Below are positions 7,674 to 15,797 of a DNA stretch of 26,876 nucleotides, in pieces; position 1 is the first letter of the stretch, and each line of letters starts with the position of its first letter. The stretch comes from JACVRW01 sp040509755 (GTDB lineage Bacteria; Actinomycetota; Thermoleophilia; Solirubrobacterales; Thermoleophilaceae). Location: assembly GCA_040509755.1 (NCBI GenBank), contig JBEVKF010000018.1:1-26876 (forward strand), read 5' to 3'. The notes under the pieces are model-generated. The model had not been told where the DNA came from. It did not search any database and was given only the letters and a program-made list of their open reading frames with translations. The position numbers and the translations under genes are program-made.

Positions 7674-8831
7674 ATGAGCCATCAGGGCGAAGTGGGCGGC
7701 GTTGCGAGCGTCAGCCTGCAGGGAGTTACGAAGCGATTCGGCGGCTTCACCGCGGTCCGGGAGATGGATCTCGACATCTCCAGCGGCGAGTTCTTCACCA
7801 TGCTCGGCCCCTCTGGCTGCGGGAAGACGACCACCCTGCGCATGATCGCCGGCTTCGAGGAGCCCAGCGAGGGCACGGTGCTCCTGGACGGCGACGACGT
7901 CACCGGCCTGCCGCCCTTCCGGCGGCCGACCAACACCGTCTTCCAGAGCTACGCGCTCTTTCCGCACATGAGCGTCGAGAAGAACGTCGCCTTCGGCCTC
8001 CAGCGCCAGGGGATCTCGAAGGACGAGACCCGCAAGCGCGTTGGCGAGGAGCTCGAGCGAGTCGGCCTCAGCGCCGAGGCGGCCCGCAAGCCGCGCCAGC
8101 TCTCGGGCGGACAGCAGCAGCGCGTGGCGCTCGCGCGCGCGCTTGTGAATCGTCCCGCCGTCCTGCTGCTCGATGAGCCGCTCGGAGCACTCGATCTCAA
8201 GCTGCGAAAGCAGCTCCAGGTCGAGCTCAAGCGCATCCAGGGCGACGTCGGGATCACGTTCGTCTACGTGACCCACGACCAGGAGGAGGCGCTAACGATG
8301 TCCGACCGCATCGCTGTCATGAATCGTGGCGTGGTCGAGCAGATGGACGATCCCGAAGAGATCTACGAGCGGCCGCGCACCACGTTCGTGGCCGGCTTCA
8401 TCGGGGTCTCCAACCTCATGCCCGGGGAGGTCGTCTCCACCGGGCCCGGCACGGCGGAGCTGCGTCTCGACGCGGGTCCGACCGTTCGCGCCGGCGCCGC
8501 AAGCGCCGCGCCCGGCCAGCGCGCCCACGCGGTGGTGCGCCCCGAGAAGCTTGAGCTGCACCCGGTCAACGGCGCGGGACCGGGTGGCCGCCCGAGCGTG
8601 GAGGGCCAGGTGGAGAGCTCGCTCTACCTCGGTACCGCCACTCAAGTGATAGTGCGCCTCGCCGATGGCACACGGATGACGGTGCTCGTGCCGAATACAG
8701 ACGAAGAGGCGCGCCAGCGCCTGCCGGCCGCGGGCGACGCGGCACGCCTGACCTGGGCTGACAACAACATCCACGTTGTGATGGATCCCGCCGCCGATGC
8801 GGCGGACCATTCGGAAGGGGACACAGAATGA
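7674..8831 (+). CDS. potA: Spermidine/putrescine ABC transporter ATP-binding protein
   Basis: A 385-residue ABC ATPase of the polyamine/CUT1-like class. Walker A GPSGCGKTT (45-53), Q-loop near FQSYALFP (90-97), signature LSGGQQQR (143-150), Walker B LLLDEP (164-169), switch His H201 (VTHDQEEA), and a C-terminal TOBE-like regulatory region (about 245-370). It energises uptake through PotB and PotC at the inner face of the membrane. ATG 7674 is chosen by proximity to the ABC core; a TTG at 7662 is in frame and a GTG at 7692 is also possible, since no SD guides the choice. Its stop overlaps the potD start by 4 bp (ATGA). Confidence 0.95.
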   Translation: MSHQGEVGGVASVSLQGVTKRFGGFTAVREMDLDISSGEFFTMLGPSGCGKTTTLRMIAGFEEPSEGTVLLDGDDVTGLPPFRRPTNTVFQSYALFPHMSVEKNVAFGLQRQGISKDETRKRVGEELERVGLSAEAARKPRQLSGGQQQRVALARALVNRPAVLLLDEPLGALDLKLRKQLQVELKRIQGDVGITFVYVTHDQEEALTMSDRIAVMNRGVVEQMDDPEEIYERPRTTFVAGFIGVSNLMPGEVVSTGPGTAELRLDAGPTVRAGAASAAPGQRAHAVVRPEKLELHPVNGAGPGGRPSVEGQVESSLYLGTATQVIVRLADGTRMTVLVPNTDEEARQRLPAAGDAARLTWADNNIHVVMDPAADAADHSEGDTE

Positions 8832-10027
8832 GCGATCTCGACAGCCAGTTCGAACGGCTGATACGTGAGGAGATCAGCCGCCGGCGCCTGTTGCGCCGGG
8901 GCGCGGCGGGGGCGCTCAGTGTCTCCGCGCTCGCCTATCTCGCGGCCTGCGGCTCCGAGACGGGAGGCAGCAGTCAAACCAAGACCGAGGAGTCGAAGGC
9001 GATCGCCAAGGGCCAGATCTCCGACTCGCTCTACTTCGCGAACTGGCCGCTGTACATCGAAGAGGACCGCGGGACGCTCAAGGAGTTCGAAAAGAAGTAC
9101 GGCACCAAGGTCAAGTACGTCGAGGAGGTCAACGACAACACCGAGTTCTTCGGCAAGGTCCGCCAGCAGTACGAGCGCGGCGACTCGGGCGGGCGGGACA
9201 TCCACGTGGTCAGCGACTGGATGGCTGCGCGCATGATCCGCCTCGGCTACGTGCAGAAGTTCGACAAGACCGAGATGCCCAACGCCACCAAGAACCTGAT
9301 CGCGCGGCTGCGGAAGCCGCCGTTCGATCCCACGCGCGAGTTCTCGATGCCCTGGCAGTCGGGCCTCACCGGGATCATCTACCGCAAGGACAAGGTCAAG
9401 CGCGAGCCCAAGTCGATGGACGACCTGTTCGATCCGGTGTACAAGGGCAAGGTCACCATGCTCACCGAGATGCGCGACAGCGTGGGCCTGGTGGCGGCCT
9501 CCATGGGCGCCGACCCGGAGACGGCGAGCACCGACGAGTTCATGGCGGCGATCGACAAGATCGGCGAGGCGTCGGAGTCCGGCCAGATCCGAGGCTTCAC
9601 GGGCAACGAGTACACGAAGGACATCACCAAGGGCGACTCGGTCGTGATCGTCGGGTGGTCCGGCGACGCGGTGCAGCTCAAGCTCGACAACCCGAACATC
9701 GAGTTCGTGATCCCGGAGTCGGGCGGCCACCTCTGGACCGACAACATGCAGATCCCGGTCGGCGCCCCGGCGGCATTCACCGCGGAGAAGATGATCGACT
9801 TCGTCTACCAGCCCGAGGTTCAGGCGGACATCACCGAATACGTCAACTACGTCTGTCCGGTCGAGGGTGTCAAGGAGATCCTCGCCAAGCGCGACCCGGC
9901 GCTGGCCGAGAACCCGCTGATCTTCCCCGACGAGGAGTTCCTCGAGAACACCTTCATCTTCCGCGGCCTCAAGCCCGAGGAGGAGCAGGAGATCGACGAC
10001 GCGTTCCAGCAGGTCATCGGGGCGTAG
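8828..10027 (+). CDS. potD: Spermidine/putrescine-binding lipoprotein
   Basis: A 399-residue extracellular solute-binding protein of the PotD/PotF type. The N-terminus has an Arg-rich, Tat-like segment (SRRRLLRRGAAG, 17-28), a short hydrophobic stretch and lipobox LAAC with lipidation at C41, so it should be a membrane-anchored lipoprotein, perhaps exported folded by Tat. The mature part shows the family pattern: YFANWPLYI near the start, SDWMAARMIRLG, PWQSGLTGIIYRKD and DNMQIPVGAPA. It captures the polyamine and delivers it to PotB/PotC. It starts in a 4-bp overlap with potA. Exact ligand (putrescine, spermidine or another amine) cannot be read from the sequence. Confidence 0.94.
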   Translation: MSDLDSQFERLIREEISRRRLLRRGAAGALSVSALAYLAACGSETGGSSQTKTEESKAIAKGQISDSLYFANWPLYIEEDRGTLKEFEKKYGTKVKYVEEVNDNTEFFGKVRQQYERGDSGGRDIHVVSDWMAARMIRLGYVQKFDKTEMPNATKNLIARLRKPPFDPTREFSMPWQSGLTGIIYRKDKVKREPKSMDDLFDPVYKGKVTMLTEMRDSVGLVAASMGADPETASTDEFMAAIDKIGEASESGQIRGFTGNEYTKDITKGDSVVIVGWSGDAVQLKLDNPNIEFVIPESGGHLWTDNMQIPVGAPAAFTAEKMIDFVYQPEVQADITEYVNYVCPVEGVKEILAKRDPALAENPLIFPDEEFLENTFIFRGLKPEEEQEIDDAFQQVIGA

Positions 10028-10035
10028 CTTCGTCG

Positions 10036-10911
10036 GTGCCGGCCAGTCTCAAGAAAGGGGGGGTGCCGTACTTCCTGCTCCTGCCGGGGCTCGGCTTCCT
10101 GCTGATCTTCTTCGTCCTCCCGCTGGGCTACATGCTGTTCGAGTCGCTCAAGACGGGCACGCTCGAGACCGGCTACCTGTTCACCTGGGAGTTCGCGAAC
10201 TACACGAACGCGATCTCCGACTACAGCGATCAGCTGCTGCGCTCGTTCAAGTACGCGGGGATGGCGACCGTGATCGCCCTGATCATCGGTTACCCGCTCG
10301 CCTATGTGATCGCCTTCCGGGCCGGGCGCTGGCGCAACGCGCTGCTGCTCGCGGTGATCGTGCCCTTCTTCGTCACCTACCTGATCCGGACGCTCTCGTG
10401 GGAGACGATCCTGTCCGACTCGGGTCTTGTCGTCTCCACGCTGAAGACGATCGGGATCGTCGGCAACGACGGTCGTCTGCTCGACACCACGGCGTCCGTC
10501 GTGCTGGGCATCACCTACAACTTCCTGCCCTTCATGATCCTCCCGCTCTACGCCTCGCTCGAGCGGATCGACCACCGGATGCTGGAGGCCGGCTACGACC
10601 TCTATGGGCGGCGCCGTGACGTCTTCCTGAGGGTGACGCTGCCGCTGTCGATGCCGGGGGTCGTGGCGGGCACGCTGCTCACGTTCATCCCGGCCGCGGG
10701 CGACTTCATCAACGCCGAACTGCTCGGCACGCCGCGCCAGTTCATGATCGGGAACGTCATCCAGAGCCGCTACCTCGAGGTGTCGGACTACCCGACCGCG
10801 GCGGCGCTCTCGTTCATCCTGATGGCGATCATGCTGGTGATCGTCCTGATCTGGGCAAAGATCGCCGGCACCGAGGCGCTGCTCGGCACCGAGGGCGAGG
10901 AGCGGCGATGA
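10036..10911 (+). CDS. potB: Spermidine/putrescine ABC transporter permease (PotB type)
   Basis: A 291-residue polytopic permease of the binding-protein-dependent transport family, with about six hydrophobic segments beginning with YFLLLPGLGFLLIFFVLPLG. The cytoplasmic EAA-like coupling loop is recognisable around EAGYDLYGRRRDVFLRVTLP followed by SMPGVV. It forms the channel with PotC. GTG 10036, eight bases after the potD stop, is the best start because it keeps positively charged residues (LKKGG) before the first membrane segment. A second in-frame GTG at 10063 follows an AGAAAGG-type purine run and is a possible alternative. The stop overlaps the potC start (ATGA). Confidence 0.93.
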   Translation: MPASLKKGGVPYFLLLPGLGFLLIFFVLPLGYMLFESLKTGTLETGYLFTWEFANYTNAISDYSDQLLRSFKYAGMATVIALIIGYPLAYVIAFRAGRWRNALLLAVIVPFFVTYLIRTLSWETILSDSGLVVSTLKTIGIVGNDGRLLDTTASVVLGITYNFLPFMILPLYASLERIDHRMLEAGYDLYGRRRDVFLRVTLPLSMPGVVAGTLLTFIPAAGDFINAELLGTPRQFMIGNVIQSRYLEVSDYPTAAALSFILMAIMLVIVLIWAKIAGTEALLGTEGEERR

Positions 10912-11756
10912 CCTCCTTGCGGCGCCGGCGCGGCGGGAAGCTGCTCGACGTCGGGCTGAACGTCTACGCGGGGCTTGCGCTCCTCTACCTGCTCGTGCCG
11001 ATCGCGGTCATCCTCGTCTTCTCCTTCAACAAGCCGCGCGGGCGCTTCAACTTCCTCTGGCAGCAGTTCTCCCTCGACGCCTGGGGCGATCCGTTCGGCG
11101 TGCCAGGCATCTCCGAGGCGCTCATCAACTCGCTCGAGATCGCCGCCCTGTCGACCCTGTTCGCCGCGGTGCTCGGCACGATCACGGCGCTGGCACTCGT
11201 GCGCTACGAGTTCAAGGGGCGCGCACCGGTCAACTTCTTCATCTTCATCCCACTTGCCACTCCCGAGGTGGTGCTCGGCGCGGCGCTGCTGTCGCTGTTC
11301 ATCAACTTCCAGGTGGCCACCGGGTTCACGACGATCGTGATCGCGCACATCATGTTCAACCTGTCGTTCGTGATCGTGACGGTGCGCTCGCGGTTGATCG
11401 GGTTCGACCGCTCGCTCGAGGAAGCCGCGCAGGATCTCGGCGCCACACCGTTTCAGACCTTCCGGCTGATCACGCTCCCACTGATCATGCCGGGAGTGGT
11501 CGCCGCTTCCCTGCTCGCGTTCGCGCTCTCGATCGACGACTTCGTGATCACCAACTTCAACGCCGGATCCACGGTCACGTTCCCGCTCTTCATCTGGGGC
11601 GCCGCGCGCGTGGCCGTGCCGCCGCAGATCTACGTGATCGCCTCCATGATCTTCCTGTTCACCCTGGCGATGATGCTGCTGACGGTGTGGCAGCAGCGCC
11701 GCGCGGAGCGGATGGCTGCGGTGCTGCCGGACGAGCCGGAGCCCGTGCGGGCGTGA
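10908..11756 (+). CDS. potC: Spermidine/putrescine ABC transporter permease (PotC type)
   Basis: A 282-residue inner-membrane permease with about six transmembrane segments. The first is LNVYAGLALLYLLVPIAVIL, followed by the characteristic VFSFNKPRG, and an EAA loop EEAAQDLGATPFQTFRLITL preceding PLIMPGVV, which docks onto PotA. SIDDFVITNF is typical of PotC and PotI proteins. It overlaps potB at its start and the next aminotransferase at its end (GTGA), so all six rightward genes look like one transcript. Confidence 0.94.
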   Translation: MTSLRRRRGGKLLDVGLNVYAGLALLYLLVPIAVILVFSFNKPRGRFNFLWQQFSLDAWGDPFGVPGISEALINSLEIAALSTLFAAVLGTITALALVRYEFKGRAPVNFFIFIPLATPEVVLGAALLSLFINFQVATGFTTIVIAHIMFNLSFVIVTVRSRLIGFDRSLEEAAQDLGATPFQTFRLITLPLIMPGVVAASLLAFALSIDDFVITNFNAGSTVTFPLFIWGAARVAVPPQIYVIASMIFLFTLAMMLLTVWQQRRAERMAAVLPDEPEPVRA

Positions 11757-13093
11757 CTGTCGCCGGAGTGAGCGAGCTGCTCGAGCGCGAGAAGGGGCGC
11801 TTCGCGTCAGAGCATCCGCGCTCGCGCGAGCTGCACGACGCCGCGCGCGGCTCGCTGCTGGCCGGCGTGCCGATGAGCTGGATGACGATGTGGGTGGGCG
11901 GGCATCCCGTCTACGCCGCCGAGGCGCGCGGCGCACGTGTGGTCGACGTGGACGGCAACGAGTACGCCGACCTCTGCCTGGGCGACACCGGCGCCATGGC
12001 CGGCCACAGGCCCGAGCCGACCATGCGCGCGGTCGCCGAGAGCACCGGCATCACGACGATGCTGCCCACGGAGGACGCCGCCTGGGTCGGCGAGGAGCTC
12101 GCGCGCCGCTTCGGCGTTCCCTACTGGCAGTTCTCGCTCACGGCGACCGATGCCAATCGCTGGATGCTGCGCATCTGCCGGCACGTGACCACTCGGCCCA
12201 AGATCCTGGTATTCAACTGGTGCTACCACGGCTCGGTCGACGAGGCCTTCACCACGCTGGGGCCCGGCGGCGGGGAGCAGTCGCGCGAGGGCAACGTGGG
12301 CCCGCAGGTCGATCCCGCGACTACGACGCGCGTGGCCGAGTTCAACGACCTGGAGTCCGTCGAGGCAGCGCTTGCCCACGGCGATGTGGCCTGTGTCCTC
12401 ATGGAGCCCGCGCTCACCAACATCGGGATCGTGCTCCCCGAGGACGGGTTCCTCGCGGGGGTGCGCGAGGCGTGTACCCGCACCGGCACGCTGCTGATCA
12501 TCGACGAGACGCACACGCTCAGCGCCGGTCCGGGCGGCTGCACCGCCGCCTGGGGGCTCGAGCCCGACGCCGTCACGCTTGGCAAGTCCATCGGCGGCGG
12601 CGTGCCGATCGGCGCCTACGGCGTCACCTCGGAGCTGGCCGATCGCATCGCCGCCGCCGAAGACGCCGACCTCGAGGACACGGGCGGGGTGGGCGGCACG
12701 CTGGCCGGCAACGCGCTCTCGCTGGCGGCGACGCGGGCAACGCTCGGCGAGGTGCTCACCGACGAAGCCTTCGCGCGCATGTCGTCCCTGCGTGACCGCT
12801 TCGTGGCGGGAGTCGAGGACGCCCTCGAGCGCTCGGCCATGCCGTGGTCGATAATCAGCCTCGGAGCGCGTGCCGAATACCGCTTCTGCCCCGAGCCGCC
12901 GCGTACCGGAGCCGAGTCCGCGGTGGTGGCCGACCGCCCGTTGGAGGAATATCTGCACCTGTATCTGCTCAATCGGGGGGTGCTCATCACCCCTTTCCAC
13001 AACATGGCCCTCATGTGCCCGGCGACCACCGAGGAGGAGGTCGACCGCCACACCGAGGCGTTCAGCGCAGCAGTCGAGGAGATCAGCACATGA
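11753..13093 (+). CDS. Class III aminotransferase, glutamate-1-semialdehyde aminomutase-like
   Basis: A 446-residue fold-type I PLP enzyme resembling the GSAM/beta-amino acid aminotransferase branch of class III. PLP lysine K278 is in DAVTLGKSIGGGVPIGAYG and D251 in IIDETHTLS. The segment normally reading SGTEA, which binds the PLP phosphate, is TATDANRWMLRICR here (about 130-143). The start GTG 11753 overlaps the potC stop; a second GTG at 11768 is possible. It is translationally linked to the Pot transporter before it and an APC permease after it, so it probably acts on an imported amine or amino acid rather than in haem synthesis. The precise substrate is unknown. Confidence 0.83.
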   Translation: MTVAGVSELLEREKGRFASEHPRSRELHDAARGSLLAGVPMSWMTMWVGGHPVYAAEARGARVVDVDGNEYADLCLGDTGAMAGHRPEPTMRAVAESTGITTMLPTEDAAWVGEELARRFGVPYWQFSLTATDANRWMLRICRHVTTRPKILVFNWCYHGSVDEAFTTLGPGGGEQSREGNVGPQVDPATTTRVAEFNDLESVEAALAHGDVACVLMEPALTNIGIVLPEDGFLAGVREACTRTGTLLIIDETHTLSAGPGGCTAAWGLEPDAVTLGKSIGGGVPIGAYGVTSELADRIAAAEDADLEDTGGVGGTLAGNALSLAATRATLGEVLTDEAFARMSSLRDRFVAGVEDALERSAMPWSIISLGARAEYRFCPEPPRTGAESAVVADRPLEEYLHLYLLNRGVLITPFHNMALMCPATTEEEVDRHTEAFSAAVEEIST

Positions 13094-14616
13094 CCGAACA
13101 CCACCGGCTGCACCCCGACGAGGGTGCGCAGGTCGGCGACAAGGGGCTGAAGAAGGACGCCATCGGATTCATCGACGGCCTCATCATCGGGATCGCGTCG
13201 ACGGCACCGGCCTACTCGCTGGCCGCGGTCATCGCGATCGTGGTGGTCGGGGTGGGCGTGCAGGCGCCCGCCGTGCTGCTCGCGGCGTTCGTCCCGATGT
13301 TCCTGATCGCCTCCGCCTTCTACTACATGAATCGCGCCGATCCGGACTGCGGCACGTCGTTCTCCTGGGTCACCCGCGCGATGGGCCCGAGCCTGGGCTG
13401 GGTCGGTGGCTGGGCCATCTGCACCACCGGCATCATCGTGATCGGTTCGCTGGCCGACGTGGGCGCCTACTACACGTTCGACCTGTTCGGCCTGGACAGT
13501 CTCCGCGACTCCAAGACGGCCGTGACGATCTTCGCGATCATCATCATCGCGGTGATGACGGCGGTCTGCGTGATCGGCACCGAGCTGTCGGCGATGGTGC
13601 AGCGCATCATGATCTTCGCCCAGGTTGGCGCGCTGCTGCTGTTCGCGCTCGTGGCGCTGATCAAGGGCGGGGCGATCACGCCTGAGCTGTCCTGGTTTTC
13701 CCCGTTCGCGGTCGACAGTCCCAATGCGCTCGTTCTCGGCCTGCTGACCGGCGTGTTCATCTACTGGGGCTGGGAGAGCGCCGTCAACCTCAATGAGGAG
13801 ACCTCGGACTCCGGCAACTCTCCGGGCCGGGCGGCGATCGCGTCCACCGTGATCCTGCTCGTGACCTACGTCGTCACAACGACCGCCGTGGTGTCGTTCG
13901 CCGGCCTCGACCGGGTCGCGGAGTTCGAGGACGATCCGGGCATCTTCGGAGCGCTCGCCACCGACGTCCTCGGCTCCCCGCTCGACAAGCTGGTCGTGCT
14001 CGCGATCGTCACGTCGGCGATCGCCTCGACTCAGACCACGATCCTGCCGGCCTCGCGCACCTCGCTGTCGATGGCTCGCCAGGGCGCGTTCCCGGAGGCG
14101 CTCGGGCGTATTCACCCACGCTTCCTGACCCCGCATATCGGGACGATTCTGATCGGGGGAATCGCCGCGGTCTGGTACGGAGTTCTCAACAACGTGTCGC
14201 AGAACTTCCTGTTCGACTCGCTGACGGCGCTGTCGCTGATGATCGCCTTCTACTACGCGCTCACCGGCTTCGCCTGCGCGATCTTCTACCGCCACGAGCT
14301 GACCAAGTCCGTGAAGAACTTCTTCTTCATCGGGGTGGGCCCAGTGGTCGGCGCCTTGATTCTGGGCTTCCTGTTCGTCAAGGCGATCCTCGAGTACTCG
14401 AAGACCGATCAGTCCTACAGCGGCGAAGCCATCTTCGGGATCGCGATCCCGGTGGTGCTAGGCCTCGGCCTGCTCATCCTCGGTGTGATCCTGATGCTGG
14501 CCTGGCGCCTGACCGGCCACGAGGAGTTCTTCAGCCGCAGGACGGAGACCGTCGATCCGGATGTCGCTGCGGGCCGAAAGATGGGTGTGGCCGCGGTTCC
14601 GGAGGAGGCGGTCTGA
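13090..14616 (+). CDS. APC-superfamily amino acid/amine permease
   Basis: A 508-residue membrane protein with about twelve hydrophobic segments and the APC signature in the first helix (IIGIASTAPAYSLAAVIAIV). Helix 3 contains GTSFSWVTRAMGPSLGW, as expected for the family. The N-terminal 30 residues and the last 35 are charged and cytoplasmic. Related proteins carry amino acids, GABA, ethanolamine or putrescine as symporters or exchangers. It starts in an ATGA overlap with the aminotransferase and closes the rightward operon, so it may import the aminotransferase substrate or export a product such as alanine or GABA. Substrate not determinable from sequence. Confidence 0.88.
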   Translation: MTEHHRLHPDEGAQVGDKGLKKDAIGFIDGLIIGIASTAPAYSLAAVIAIVVVGVGVQAPAVLLAAFVPMFLIASAFYYMNRADPDCGTSFSWVTRAMGPSLGWVGGWAICTTGIIVIGSLADVGAYYTFDLFGLDSLRDSKTAVTIFAIIIIAVMTAVCVIGTELSAMVQRIMIFAQVGALLLFALVALIKGGAITPELSWFSPFAVDSPNALVLGLLTGVFIYWGWESAVNLNEETSDSGNSPGRAAIASTVILLVTYVVTTTAVVSFAGLDRVAEFEDDPGIFGALATDVLGSPLDKLVVLAIVTSAIASTQTTILPASRTSLSMARQGAFPEALGRIHPRFLTPHIGTILIGGIAAVWYGVLNNVSQNFLFDSLTALSLMIAFYYALTGFACAIFYRHELTKSVKNFFFIGVGPVVGALILGFLFVKAILEYSKTDQSYSGEAIFGIAIPVVLGLGLLILGVILMLAWRLTGHEEFFSRRTETVDPDVAAGRKMGVAAVPEEAV

Positions 14617-14664
14617 TCGCCGGCGGCGGGGCACGATCGTCCTGGGAATCGGCCCGGATGAGCG

Positions 14665-14691
14665 GCAGGGTGCCGGTGGTGCCTGCGGTTT
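14665..14691 (+). terminator. Weak hairpin after the permease gene
   Basis: GCAGG (14665-14669) and CCTGC (14682-14686) can pair across 12 bases and are followed by GGTTT. It lies in the only spacer (98 bp) after the rightward operon and could end that transcript, but the stem is short. Confidence 0.22.
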
Positions 14692-14700
14692 AGCTCCCGC

Positions 14701-14706
14701 TAGTCT
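14701..14706 (+). promoter_or_regulatory. Candidate -10 box for a leaderless transcript
   Basis: TAGTCT (TANNNT) lies exactly eight bases before GTG 14715 and no ribosome-binding site is present. Similar boxes at 17543-17548 and 23982-23987 precede other starts without SD sequences. Confidence 0.4.
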
Positions 14707-14714
14707 CGGCGGCC

Positions 14715-15797
14715 GTGAGCACCTGGGACAAGCTGGCCCCGCTCGAGGTCGAGATCGAGAGCTACGAGCTCGAGGGCCGCGAGCTGAGCTTCGGCGAGCA
14801 GTTCACCCGTCACACCACCCTGATCACCCTCCACGGGGGTGGCCACGAGGGCGTCGGCGAGGACGTGGTCTACGACGGCGAGGATCACTTCGCCATGCGC
14901 GAGGCTGGGCCGACGCTGCCGGTCGCCGGCTCGTGGACGATCGGCTCGCTCTCGGACCACATGGGCGAGCTCGACCTGTTCCCCGCGAAGGCGCCCGTGC
15001 GCGAGCCCTCGCGCGCGTACCGGCGCTGGGCCTTCGAATCCGCGGCACTCGACCTGGGACTGCGCCAGGCCGGCCGCGCGCTGCCGGAGCAGGTCGGGCT
15101 CGAGCTCCAGCCGCTCAACTACGTCGTGTCGATGCGCCTGGGACCGCCTCCCACAGCCGAGGGCGAGGCCGTGCCCGAGACCTCCAAGCGCATGATGGAC
15201 GTGCTCGAGCGCTATCCCGGCACGCGCTTCAAGCTCGATCCCACGAACACCTGGAGCGACGACCTGATCGCCGAGCTGGCGGCCACCGGCGCGGTCGACT
15301 CGCTCGACCTAAAGGGCCAGTACAAGGGCACCCCGGTGGACGTGGAAACCGACCCCGAGCTTTACGCCAAGCTCATCGAGGCCTTTCCGGACGCCTGGCT
15401 CGAGGATCCCGACATAACCGACGAGACCCGCCCGCTGCTCGAGCCCCACCGCGATCGCGTGACCTGGGACGCCCCGATCCATTCGGTCGACGACATCCTC
15501 GCGCTCGAATGGTTGCCGCGCACGGTCAACATCAAGCCGTCGCGGGTCGGCTCGCTCGTCGGGCTCTGCGGCGCCTATGACTTCTGCGACGAGCGCGACA
15601 TCGGCGCCTACGGGGGCGGCCAGACGGAGCTCGGCGTCGGCCGCGACCACATCCAGTACCTGGCGGCGCTGTTTCACCCCGACACGCCGAACGACGTGGC
15701 GCCCGGCGGCTTCAACCAGCCCAAGCTGCCGGAGGGGCTCCCTCAGAGCCCGCTGCACGTACAGCCGGCAGCGACCGGCTTTCGCTTCGCCTCGTGA
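14715..15797 (+). CDS. Enolase-superfamily (mandelate racemase/muconate lactonizing-like) protein
   Basis: A 360-residue protein with an N-terminal capping domain (to about 130) and a C-terminal (beta/alpha)-barrel typical of the enolase superfamily. Probable metal ligands are D198 (SLDLKG), E230 (AWLEDPD) and D252 (TWDAP). The barrel-strand-6 lysine is K274 (VNIKPSRVGSL), and E305 lies in GGGQTELGVGR. The usual KxK of strand 2 reads K173-L-D175, losing the second lysine. Members abstract a proton next to a carboxylate and then racemise, eliminate or lactonise. The reaction here is unknown. GTG 14715 follows a -10-like TAGTCT without an SD. The stop overlaps the PLD gene start (GTGA). The residue mapping is by eye. 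Confidence 0.78.
   Translation: MSTWDKLAPLEVEIESYELEGRELSFGEQFTRHTTLITLHGGGHEGVGEDVVYDGEDHFAMREAGPTLPVAGSWTIGSLSDHMGELDLFPAKAPVREPSRAYRRWAFESAALDLGLRQAGRALPEQVGLELQPLNYVVSMRLGPPPTAEGEAVPETSKRMMDVLERYPGTRFKLDPTNTWSDDLIAELAATGAVDSLDLKGQYKGTPVDVETDPELYAKLIEAFPDAWLEDPDITDETRPLLEPHRDRVTWDAPIHSVDDILALEWLPRTVNIKPSRVGSLVGLCGAYDFCDERDIGAYGGGQTELGVGRDHIQYLAALFHPDTPNDVAPGGFNQPKLPEGLPQSPLHVQPAATGFRFAS

Noticed and set aside
6960..8276. Minus-strand open frame spanning the divergent promoter region and potA
   Set aside because: It would run through the aminotransferase in the wrong frame and across the start of potA; no recognisable domain.
12616..14295. Long minus-strand open frame opposite the APC permease
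   Set aside because: Composition dominated by Arg, Asp, His and Gly; no motif; the permease frame has clear membrane segments and APC signature.
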